Origin: Mycobacterium sp. 852014-52450_SCH5900713
Lineage (GTDB): Bacteria; Actinomycetota; Actinomycetes; Mycobacteriales; Mycobacteriaceae
DNA: 64,000 nucleotides
Direction: 5' to 3'
NCBI RefSeq assembly: GCF_001667075.1
Contig: NZ_LZIL01000069.1
Coordinates: forward strand, 1 to 64,000
Within the stretch, counting starts at the first letter, position 1. Each line of letters opens with the position of its first letter. The position numbers were made by a program, and so were the translations under genes. The notes under the pieces were generated by a model. It ran no database searches, had not been told where the DNA came from, and was given only the letters and a program-made list of their open reading frames with translations. Positions 50,901 to 58,924 of the stretch are shown piece by piece.

Positions 50901-52394
50901 CAGCGCGTCCAGTTCGCGGTAGCTGAGTTGGCCCCCCGCCCAGCTGATCGCGAGGTTTTCGGGGGTCCTCCCGGCGACCTCGTCGAATCGAGCGTGGATG
51001 CCGACCGCCGGGGCGGCGGGCGCGCCCGCGGGGCGCGGGGGAACCGCCTCGTCGTCGAAGAGGACACTGACCTGGCGCAGCGGGCGCTCCCAGTCCCGCA
51101 GCAGGCGCTCGGCGGTGCTGATCACCCGCCGCCCGAAGGCGGCGGCGGGGATGTCGCCGAGCGCCCCGTCGATCACTTCGACCAGCACCACGAGTTCGCC
51201 GCCCGCCATGTGGGCCGCGACGGTGATCGGGAAATGCGACAAGGTTTGCAGGGCGGACGGCCGGAATGTCGCACCCGCGGCGGTCAATTCGGTGCCGGCG
51301 GTCAGCCCGTCCAAGGGGAAGTTCTCGTAGACCAGTAGGGTGTCGAACAATTCGCCGACGCCGCCGAGCGCCCGCAGTTGGGCATGCCCGATGTGGCTGT
51401 GCTCACGCAGCAGGGCGGCGTTGCGCTGGACCGTGCGGCACTGCTCGCCCACCGTCGCGGCGGGGTCGAGCCGCACCCGCATGGGAACGGTGTTGATGAA
51501 CAGACCGATCATGGTCTCGACGCCGGCGAGTTCGGGCGGCCGCCCGGACACCGTGACACCGAAAACCACATCGTGGGCGTCGGTCAGCCGGGACAACACC
51601 AGCGCCCATGCCATCTGCATCAGGGTGTTGACGGTGATACCACGGGCCCGGGTCTGCTCAACCAATCGCGCGGTGGCTTCGGCCGGCATCCGCAGTTCGG
51701 TGGTGCGGGGCAGCCCAGTTCGCCGGCCCTCCGTCGAGCCCAGCGCGGCCGACAGCAGGGTGGGTCCGGGAAGGCCCGCCAGGTGCCGGCGCCAGACCTG
51801 CTGGCTGGCTTCGGAATCGCGACTGGCCAGCCAGCCGATGTAGTCGCGGTACGGCCGGGGGCCGGCGGGCAACGCCGAGAGATCGCCACCGGCCCGGTAC
51901 AGGATCATCATCTCGTTGACGAACACCGGCAACGACCAGCCGTCAATCACGATGTGGTGGGCGGTGAGCACCAAACGCCATCGCGCGCCAGGCAATTCGA
52001 CGAGCAGGAAGCGGATGACCGGGCCGCGTTCCAGATCGAAGGGCCGGCGGCGTTCGTCGGCCTCCAGCGTCCGCACATCCTCGGGTGCGGCGGCGACGGT
52101 GCGCCATGGCAGGTCTACCCGGGATGGGACGATCTGCACCGGTCGCGCGATACCCCGGCTGAAGAAGCTGGCACGCAGGTTGGGGTGGCGCAACAACATC
52201 TTTGTCGCGCAATCACGTAACAGCGCGACATCAAGCGTGCCGGAGATGTCGGCGGCCATGCCGATCACGTACGGGTCGTCGGCATCGCCGTCGGTGAATT
52301 CGGCGAGGGCGGTCAGCGAATACAAGCCCTCTTGCAAAGGGCTCAGCGCCATCACGTCCTCGATGTCGGGCGCAACATCTTTGGTGGCCGTCAT
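47988..52394 (-). CDS. mbtF: Mycobactin NRPS MbtF
   Basis: 1468 aa from ATG at 52394, overlapping the mbtE stop (ATGA). Domains: condensation (about 15-440, HHIVIDGW near 146), adenylation (about 460-940; VVFTSGTTGEPKG near 601, FDAAWQPLVALLDG, YNCYGPTETTVEA), PCP (about 955-1035; LQLGLDSIMALSV) and a terminal condensation-like domain (about 1060-1460). The last domain has AAHVLAMDPASW where HHxxxDG is expected, so one active-site His is missing; in mycobactin synthesis this domain is thought to cyclise and release the terminal lysine as a caprolactam. Loads the second lysine. Close in size to Rv2379c. Confidence 0.95.
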   Translation of the reverse strand: MTATKDVAPDIEDVMALSPLQEGLYSLTALAEFTDGDADDPYVIGMAADISGTLDVALLRDCATKMLLRHPNLRASFFSRGIARPVQIVPSRVDLPWRTVAAAPEDVRTLEADERRRPFDLERGPVIRFLLVELPGARWRLVLTAHHIVIDGWSLPVFVNEMMILYRAGGDLSALPAGPRPYRDYIGWLASRDSEASQQVWRRHLAGLPGPTLLSAALGSTEGRRTGLPRTTELRMPAEATARLVEQTRARGITVNTLMQMAWALVLSRLTDAHDVVFGVTVSGRPPELAGVETMIGLFINTVPMRVRLDPAATVGEQCRTVQRNAALLREHSHIGHAQLRALGGVGELFDTLLVYENFPLDGLTAGTELTAAGATFRPSALQTLSHFPITVAAHMAGGELVVLVEVIDGALGDIPAAAFGRRVISTAERLLRDWERPLRQVSVLFDDEAVPPRPAGAPAAPAVGIHARFDEVAGRTPENLAISWAGGQLSYRELDALADGLAARLAERGVRPETPVAIRLSRGPQYVVAMLAVLKAGGVCVPMEPGTPPERVESIVRQSNASIVLDEVSLVAGDHSATKFRPVEVAPGQAAYVVFTSGTTGEPKGVIGTHAAVVAYADDHLDNVLRPAAARLGRPLRIAHAWSFAFDAAWQPLVALLDGHGVHVVDEPTQADAEALVAAIAEHGVDMIDTTPSMFAQLAACGLLTAVPLTVLALGGEALGKAAWTFIREGCARTGMAAYNCYGPTETTVEAVVAAITEHDEPSIGRPTLHTRGYVLDSALRLVPFGATGELYLAGAQLARGYLGRAAETSQRFVADPFALGERMYRTGDLVRRGSDGALQYVGRADAQVKIRGYRVEPGEIAAALESHPAVQHAGVLVRRAKAGARLTAYVVISGAAPRPPSTGELRGMLGSRLPRYMIPQRIVTVDEIPLTSNGKLDEAALSAFDTAEAFSGAEPETATEAALAELLSELLHQPRIDVTADFLQLGLDSIMALSVVQAARARGIALRARLILECANVRELADAIDSETISATSDVENGAQPMPVLPNGRWLYEHGEPRRLAQTEAIRLPDHVTREQLDAALAGIVAGHEVLRARLDRATMTLVPAQAADIHLIEVEVAADLHAAVPDHVARAVDRLDPERGALLAAVWLRPPAGQSVLLLAAHVLAMDPASWRVVLGELDAALEALATGHSPAPVREHTSYRRWAGALIERAHRLDTVQFWAAQSDGDDPELGARRVDPRRDRARDLDVRMIAADADTTRRLLDSGVPLPHLLVAATAATVTRWRRSRNQATPPPLLALETHGRADGLVDGPGAHTIDTGDTVGLLSSIYPVRVASADPRDVGELLAAIPGDGLDYGLLRYLRADTAERLAPLPGPQLLLNYLGAAHAAGGTRLLTLERELLAGVSPQPEPELAVRHELTIVAAMLTFDGQRVLAAQWRTLPDILADTDVAELQRLWIESLREVVA

Positions 52395-55300
52395 GGCGCT
52401 CCGTCCCGCGACGACGACCACAGCTGCGTCACGGCGGCAAGATCCTCGGCCGAAAGCCCGGACGCGCTCATGGGCTCGAACCGGGCGTCGGCGGGCTCGG
52501 CGCCGTTGGCCGCCAGAGCATCCACGGCGGCGGCCAGCTGTTGCACCGTCGGGTTCTCGAAGATCATCCGCGGGTTGACCGCCAGGCCGGCCGCCCGCGC
52601 CCGCGAGGCCAGCTGCACCGACAGGATGCTGTCGCCGCCCAGGGCGAAAAAGTCGTCGAAGCGGCCCACCTCGGACGTCGAGAGCAGTTCGGCGAACACC
52701 TTGGCCAGCGCCCGTTCGGTGTCGGTGCGCGACGGTTCAACGTGTCCGCTGGTGCTGACCGCCGGCGGCGGCAGCCCGGGCCGGTTCAGCTTGCCCGATT
52801 CGGTTTTGGGCAGCGCGTCGAGAACAGTCAACGACGAGGGCGTCATATAGCCGGGCAGCGTCGTTCCGATCGCGGCGCGCACCTGCGATGCGAACGCGGC
52901 CTTCTCGGTGTCATCGCCGATCGGCCGTTGTGGCACAACGTATCCGGCCAGCGAGGTGCCCCCGTGCACCTCCCAGGTGCGGGCCGCCGCGGCGGCGACG
53001 CCGTCGGCTTCCGCCAGCGCCGCCTCGACCTCGGCCAACTCCACCCGGAAGCCGCGCACCTGTACCTGGTGGTCGGACCGTCCGGCGAATTCCAGTCGCC
53101 CGTCCTCGGTCCAGCGGGCAAGGTCGCCGCTGCGGTAGAAGCGAGAACCGGGTTCGAGGGCATAGGGATTAGCCACGAACCGGGTGGCGGTCAATCCGGG
53201 CCGTTTCCAGTAGCCCCGGGCCAGTTGGTCGCCGGCATAGTACAGCTCGCCCACCACCCCGACCGGCACCGGCCGCAGGCCCTCGTCGAGCAGGTAGGCG
53301 TCCGATCCCGGGACCGGACTGCCCACCAAAGGATTCGGCAGCTCCAGTCGGCCGCGGGACACCGCACCGGAGGTCTCGGTGGAACCGATGTTGTTCAACA
53401 GCTCGGTGCCCGTGCCGGCGCACACCGACACCAGCCGCTGCAGCAGCGCGGTGCTCACCGGTTCTCCACCGCACACCAGCCGGGACAGGGCGCGCACCGC
53501 GTCGGGCCTGCTGTCGACCACGGCGGAGACAAGGCTGGGCACCGCGGTGACCTGGGCCACCGCGTGCCGGATCATCAACTCCCCGAGCGCTTCCGGGTCG
53601 CGGTGCTCGGCATCGTCGGCGAGGATCATGGTCGCCCCCGCCGCGAGCCCGGCCAGCATCTCCATGCCGCCCTCGAGAAACGTGATCGAGGCCTGTGCCA
53701 GTCGAATGTCGTCGGTTCTCGGTGGGTAGTGCCGTAGCTGCCAGTCCAGCCGGGCCGCCATGGACCGATGCGTGCCCAGGGCGCCTTTCGGCTTGCCCGT
53801 GGAACCGGACGTGAAGACCAGAAACATCGGGTCGTCGGGGTGCGGGAGGGGCAGTTCTCCCGGATCGGCTTCCCCGTTGTCCACCGCGGCGCGCACCTGC
53901 GGGTCGTCCAGCGAAATGACCGTGACGCCGGCAACTTCGGGCATGCTGCGGGCCGCGTCGGCCGTGGCGAGCACCACCGGTGGTTGCACGTCGTCGAGCA
54001 TGAATTGCTTGCGCGCCGGCGGGTACGCGGGATCGATGGGGAAATAGCCACCGCCCGCCTTCATGATGGCCACCAGTGCCACCACCAGGTCGATGCTCCG
54101 CCGCGCCGACAGCCCCACCAACGAACCCGGTCCAACCCCCCGCGCTACCAGCAGCGCCGCAAGGTTGTCCGAACGACGATGCAGCGCAACGTAATCGATC
54201 CGCTCGTCACCGCAGCGCACCGCGACCCGGTCGGCGCCCCGGCTTCGGCTCGGCTGCAGCAGTTCTGGAATGATGCGCGGCCGGTCATGCGGCGGCCGCT
54301 CGCCCCGGCTCCAGAGCTCCAGCATCCGGAGCCGCTCGCCTGCGTCGGTCAGCTGCAGATCGCGCAAACTCTGGTCAGCATTGTCGGCAAACTCGGTGAC
54401 CACGCGGGTCAGCCAGCCGGCCAACCGCTCGATGGTGGCTCGGCTGTACAGCTCGGTGCGGAAGATCAGGTTGCAGTTGTAGCCGACTCCCCCCGAACCG
54501 TCGGTGCCGAAGAAGTTGACACTGAGATCGGCGTGCGCCATGTCGAAGACGGGGTCCAGCGCGGTGCACACCGTGTCCTGGCCGCCGCCTTCGGCATCCT
54601 GCTCGATCACCCGCGCGGCGGGCAGGTGGTCGCGGACGTGCACGACGACCTGAAACAGCGGGTTTCGCGACAGCGAGCGCACCGGGCTGACGCTGTCGAC
54701 AACCCGGTCGAACGGCAGGTCCTGGTGGGCGTAGGCGGCCAGCGCCGTCTCCCGGGCGCGGGTCAGCAGCTCACGCAGCGTCGGGTTGCCGGTCAGGTCG
54801 TTGCGCAGCACCAGGATGTTGACGAAAAACCCGATCAGCTGGTCCAATTCGGCCTCGGTGCGCCCGGCGACCGGGGTGCCCAGCGGGATGTCCCGGCCAC
54901 CACCCGCCTTGTGCAGCACCACGGCGACCGCCGTTTGCAGCAGCATGAACTCGGTGATGCCCATCTCGCGCGACAACTCGGCGAGCTTGCCGCGGGTGGC
55001 CGCGTCGATGCGGAAGTCGACGGATCCGCCGGCACCGCTGGGCACCGGCTGGCGCGCGAAGTCCGGACGCAGCCCGGTGTCCTCCGGCAGCCCGGCCAAC
55101 TGCCGGCTCCAGTACTCGCGTTGCTCGGCGGCGACGGCGGACTCCTGGCCGCCCGCATCACCGAGGAATGCCCCCTGCCACGCCGCGTAGTCGGCGTACT
55201 GCACCCGCAGTGGCGCCCAGGCCGGGGTTTCCCCGGCCCGCCGGGCCCGGTACGCGGTCATCACGTCCGCGAACAGCACCCCCGCCGACCAGTGGTCGGA

Positions 55301-58300
55301 GGCGATGTGGTGGACGACCAGCGACAGCACGTGTTCGGTGGGGTCATTGGCGGTGTGCAGCACCGCAACCCGAACCGGCAGCTCACGGTCCAGTTCGAAG
55401 CAGTGCCGGCGCTCGGCGTCCAGCTCCCGCTGCAGCCACGCGTCGTCGGGCCCGGTCGCCCGGCGCACGGCGACCTCCCCGGCCGGACCGACCACCTGGT
55501 AGGGCACCCCGTCCAACTCCACGTAGGAGGTGCGCAGGATCTCGTGCCGGGCGACGACGTCGCCGACGGCGGCGATCAGGGCGTCGATGTCCCATGGCCC
55601 GGTCAGCTTCGCGGCGAAGGGAATGTTGTTGACCCAGCTGGGCCCGTCGACGCGGTAGGCGAACCAGCTGCGCAGCTGTGAGGCCGATAGCGGCATCGGC
55701 TCGTCGTGGGCGGTCGCGATCAGCCTGGGCCGCGACTGTCTGCGTTCACCGGAACTCAGCTGGTCGACGCGTTCCGCCAGCAAGCCCACCGTCGCGAGCT
55801 CGAAGACGTCGCGGATGCCGATCTCCACCCCGCACTCCGAGCGGATCGCGGTCACCAGTTTGGTGGCCACCAGCGAGTGGCCGCCCAGGTCGAAGAATGA
55901 GTCGTCGACCCCCACCCGGTCGTGGCTGAGCAGCGCGGAAAACAGTGCGGCGATGCGGCGTTGAGTGGGGGTCGTCGGGTCGCGGTATGCGGCGGCCGCC
56001 GCGATCTGTGGTTGGGGCAGCGCGGCCCGGTCGATCTTGCCGTGCGCCGTGATCGGGATTTCGTCGAGCGCCACGTAGGCGGCCGGTGTCATGTAGTCCG
56101 GCAGCGCGGCGGCGACCCGGGCTCGGATGCGTTCGACCTCAACGGTTTCCGGGCCGCCACCCGAGGCCGGCGTGACGTATCCGACCAGGCTCTTGCCCAA
56201 CCGGGGCAGGTCCATGGCCAGCACCACCGCCTGCCCGACGCTGGGGTCGACCGAGATGGCGGCGGCGATCTCGCCCAGCTCGATGCGGAAGCCGCGGATC
56301 TTCACCTGCTCGTCGGCGCGGCCGACGAACTCGATATCCCCGTCGGCGTTGCGGCGGGCCAGGTCGCCGGAGCGGTACAACCGGCCGCCCGGGGTGAACG
56401 GGTCGGCGACGAAACGTTCGGCCGTCAGCCCGGGCCGGCGGTGGTAGCCGTGCGCGACATGCGTTCCACCGATGTAGATCTCGCCGATCACGCCAACGGG
56501 AACCGGCCGCAACGCGTTGTCGAGCAGGTGTACCTGGGTGTTGATCTTGGGGCGGCCGATGGGCACCACCCGGGTGCCCTGGGCCCCTTCCACCGGGTAG
56601 CTGGTGCAGTTGACGACGGTCTCGGTCGGTCCGTAGAAGTTGTACAGCAGCGCGTCGAAGGTGGCGTGGAACTTGTCGGCGATCTCGCCCGGCAGGGCCT
56701 CCCCGCCGATCGGCACGCGCCGCAGCGTGCGCCACTGACTGACCCCGGGAAGCGACAGGAACAGCCCGAGCAGTGACGGCACGAAATGCATCGAGGTGAT
56801 GCCCTCGCGGCTCAACAGATCCGTCAGGTAGCCGATGTCGCGCAGCCCGTCGGGCCGCGGAATCACCAGGCGGGCACCCATGGTCAACGTGCCGAAAATC
56901 TCGCCCATCGAGACGTCGAAGCTGGGCGACGCGACCTGCAGCAGCCGGTCGGTCTCGTCGACGCGGTACTCGTCACCGAACCAGACGAAGTATTCGGCGA
57001 TCGGGGCGTGGGGAACCGGCACGCCCTTGGGCAGGCCGGTCGAGCCCGAGGTGTAGATCAAGTAGGCGGTGTTGTGCGGGCCCAGCGGCCGCACCAGCTC
57101 GGCGGGCGCGGTGACCGGGTATCGCGACAGCCCCGGAACCGCCTCGCGCAACACCAGTTTGGCGTCGGCGTCGCCCAGAATGAAGGCCAGCCGATCCTCG
57201 GGGTAGGTGGGATCCACCGGCAGGTAGACCGCTCCGGCCTTCAGCACTGCCAGCGCGGTGATGACCAGTTCGGGTGATCTGTCCAGCAACACCGCGACGC
57301 GGTCCTCGGTGCCGATGCCTTGCTCGATCAGCCAGTGTGCCAAGCGGTTCGACTCTTCGTCGATGTCCCGGTAGGTGTACTCACGCCCCTCATAGACCAC
57401 GGCGACGGCATCGGGCGACAGCGCCGCTCGGCGGGTGACCAGTGCGGGCAGGGTGGCGGCCGGGGTCTCGAACTCGGCACCGGTCGAGGCCCAGCGCAAC
57501 CACTCGGCATCGTCGCTGTCCATCAGCGCGCACGCCGACAGCGCCGCGTCGGGGTCCGCCAGTGCGTTGTCGAGCAGCACCGCGTAGTGCCGCAGCAGCT
57601 GGTCCACCAGTCGGTGATCCAGCACCTCAACCAGGTACTCGGCTTCGACCAGCCCGCCGTTCGCGCGATCCAGCTCGATCATGAAACTGAGTGGCAGCTG
57701 GTTGAAATGACCGCGTAGTTCCCCTCGTTCGCACCGCACCCCGGGCGGGCAGAACCCGGCGCCGTCGGGCTCGCGCTGCCCGAAGCTCACCCGGGTCATC
57801 CGGTCGGCGCCATGCCGGCGATCCGGATTGGACTCGCGCACCAGCCAGTCCAAGTCGGCACGCGAATGTGCGAACGCGCCAACCGCATTATCCCGGGTTT
57901 GGGCCAGTAGCTGCCGGAACGTCTGGTGCGGCTCCGGTCGCATCCGGATCACCACGGTATTGCCGTAGTAACCGATGGCCGACTCCGTCCCGACGCCGCG
58001 GTTGAGCACGGGCGCGGCGATCAGGAAGTCCGTTGACTGGGTGTAGCGATGCACCAGCGCGGCGAACGCGGCCATCAGCACCATGTACGGGGTGGCACCG
58101 GTCTCGCGCGCCAGCGCAGCGGCGCGACCGACGGTGGCCGCCGGCAACCGCGTCGTAGCACGTTGGGCCCGCCAGGTGCTTGGCACCACCGAACCGTTGG
58201 GGCCCGGAAGCTCGAGCGGCTCAGGCAGATTCGCCATCAGGGGCCGCCAGTATTCGAAGTCGGCGGCGTGATCCGCGGCTTCGTCCGGCGGAGGCGCCGT

Positions 58301-58924
58301 CATCGCGGGTTCGCCGCCGAATCCGACCGGATCGGTGTAAGCGCGAGTCAGGTCGGCGAAAAACGGTGTCCACGAAGCGTCGTCCCACGCGATGTGATGC
58401 GCGGTGACCAACAGCATCAGCTCGTCGGCGGACAAGCGGGCCGCGGTGACCCGCAGGGGCGAATCCTTTGCCAGGTCGAAGGGCCTGCGGAAGTCCCGCT
58501 GCGCCAGCACATCCAGCCGCAGCCGTCGAGCCTGATCGGTCAGTTCCGACAGGTCGTGTTCGGCCCACTCGGGCCGCAGCTCCTCGTGGATGACCGGATA
58601 CGGGTCACCGTCCGGACCGGTGTCGTACGTCGTCTGCAGTACGGGGTGCCGCGCGGCCACGGCGTCGATCGCGCTCCGCAATCGGTCGATGTCGACCGTG
58701 CCGGTTAGGCGATAGGAGACGCAGACGTTGAGCAGCGCGCTGTCGGGGTCCACCGACTGCACGAACCACATCCGGTGCTGGCCGACGGACATCCGCGGCT
58801 CGTCGCAGGTGGCCACGGGTGCGGAGACGGCGGGCCTGGCCAGGCCACGTTCGGCCATCTTGCGGCGCAACAATTCCAGGCGTTCGTCGTCGAGACGGGC
58901 TCTGGCCCCGGTGGTGTCCGTCAC
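52391..58924 (-). CDS. mbtE: Mycobactin NRPS MbtE, dimodular
   Basis: 2177 aa, GTG start overlapping the mbtD stop (GTGA). Order: short docking helix (ARARLDDERLELLRRKMAER), C1 (HHIAWDD near 175), A1 (YTSGSTGLPKG near 628; FDVSMGEIFGTL; YNFYGPTETVVN), PCP1 (FFDLGGHSLVATKL near 1015), C2 (HHIASDH near 1206), A2 (FTSGSTGKPKG near 1708), PCP2 (FFALGGDSILSVQL near 2096). Both PCPs keep the pantetheine serine. A2 lacks the Asp that holds the substrate amino group (FLEGGMEML in place of FDxS) and reads NNIGSTETSG at core A5. The M. tuberculosis protein is about 1680 aa by recollection, so a second module is extra or more complete here. MbtE supplies the N-hydroxylysine next to the phenyloxazoline unit. 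Confidence 0.93.
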   Translation of the reverse strand: MTDTTGARARLDDERLELLRRKMAERGLARPAVSAPVATCDEPRMSVGQHRMWFVQSVDPDSALLNVCVSYRLTGTVDIDRLRSAIDAVAARHPVLQTTYDTGPDGDPYPVIHEELRPEWAEHDLSELTDQARRLRLDVLAQRDFRRPFDLAKDSPLRVTAARLSADELMLLVTAHHIAWDDASWTPFFADLTRAYTDPVGFGGEPAMTAPPPDEAADHAADFEYWRPLMANLPEPLELPGPNGSVVPSTWRAQRATTRLPAATVGRAAALARETGATPYMVLMAAFAALVHRYTQSTDFLIAAPVLNRGVGTESAIGYYGNTVVIRMRPEPHQTFRQLLAQTRDNAVGAFAHSRADLDWLVRESNPDRRHGADRMTRVSFGQREPDGAGFCPPGVRCERGELRGHFNQLPLSFMIELDRANGGLVEAEYLVEVLDHRLVDQLLRHYAVLLDNALADPDAALSACALMDSDDAEWLRWASTGAEFETPAATLPALVTRRAALSPDAVAVVYEGREYTYRDIDEESNRLAHWLIEQGIGTEDRVAVLLDRSPELVITALAVLKAGAVYLPVDPTYPEDRLAFILGDADAKLVLREAVPGLSRYPVTAPAELVRPLGPHNTAYLIYTSGSTGLPKGVPVPHAPIAEYFVWFGDEYRVDETDRLLQVASPSFDVSMGEIFGTLTMGARLVIPRPDGLRDIGYLTDLLSREGITSMHFVPSLLGLFLSLPGVSQWRTLRRVPIGGEALPGEIADKFHATFDALLYNFYGPTETVVNCTSYPVEGAQGTRVVPIGRPKINTQVHLLDNALRPVPVGVIGEIYIGGTHVAHGYHRRPGLTAERFVADPFTPGGRLYRSGDLARRNADGDIEFVGRADEQVKIRGFRIELGEIAAAISVDPSVGQAVVLAMDLPRLGKSLVGYVTPASGGGPETVEVERIRARVAAALPDYMTPAAYVALDEIPITAHGKIDRAALPQPQIAAAAAYRDPTTPTQRRIAALFSALLSHDRVGVDDSFFDLGGHSLVATKLVTAIRSECGVEIGIRDVFELATVGLLAERVDQLSSGERRQSRPRLIATAHDEPMPLSASQLRSWFAYRVDGPSWVNNIPFAAKLTGPWDIDALIAAVGDVVARHEILRTSYVELDGVPYQVVGPAGEVAVRRATGPDDAWLQRELDAERRHCFELDRELPVRVAVLHTANDPTEHVLSLVVHHIASDHWSAGVLFADVMTAYRARRAGETPAWAPLRVQYADYAAWQGAFLGDAGGQESAVAAEQREYWSRQLAGLPEDTGLRPDFARQPVPSGAGGSVDFRIDAATRGKLAELSREMGITEFMLLQTAVAVVLHKAGGGRDIPLGTPVAGRTEAELDQLIGFFVNILVLRNDLTGNPTLRELLTRARETALAAYAHQDLPFDRVVDSVSPVRSLSRNPLFQVVVHVRDHLPAARVIEQDAEGGGQDTVCTALDPVFDMAHADLSVNFFGTDGSGGVGYNCNLIFRTELYSRATIERLAGWLTRVVTEFADNADQSLRDLQLTDAGERLRMLELWSRGERPPHDRPRIIPELLQPSRSRGADRVAVRCGDERIDYVALHRRSDNLAALLVARGVGPGSLVGLSARRSIDLVVALVAIMKAGGGYFPIDPAYPPARKQFMLDDVQPPVVLATADAARSMPEVAGVTVISLDDPQVRAAVDNGEADPGELPLPHPDDPMFLVFTSGSTGKPKGALGTHRSMAARLDWQLRHYPPRTDDIRLAQASITFLEGGMEMLAGLAAGATMILADDAEHRDPEALGELMIRHAVAQVTAVPSLVSAVVDSRPDAVRALSRLVCGGEPVSTALLQRLVSVCAGTGTELLNNIGSTETSGAVSRGRLELPNPLVGSPVPGSDAYLLDEGLRPVPVGVVGELYYAGDQLARGYWKRPGLTATRFVANPYALEPGSRFYRSGDLARWTEDGRLEFAGRSDHQVQVRGFRVELAEVEAALAEADGVAAAAARTWEVHGGTSLAGYVVPQRPIGDDTEKAAFASQVRAAIGTTLPGYMTPSSLTVLDALPKTESGKLNRPGLPPPAVSTSGHVEPSRTDTERALAKVFAELLSTSEVGRFDDFFALGGDSILSVQLASRARAAGLAVNPRMIFENPTVQQLAAAVDALAANGAEPADARFEPMSASGLSAEDLAAVTQLWSSSRDGAP

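Noticed and set aside
48900..51338. 812-codon open frame antisense to mbtF
   Set aside because: It mirrors mbtF codon for codon in high-GC DNA and its translation is repetitive Arg/Gly/Gln without domains. Similar long antisense frames over mbtE, dgt and era were rejected for the same reason.
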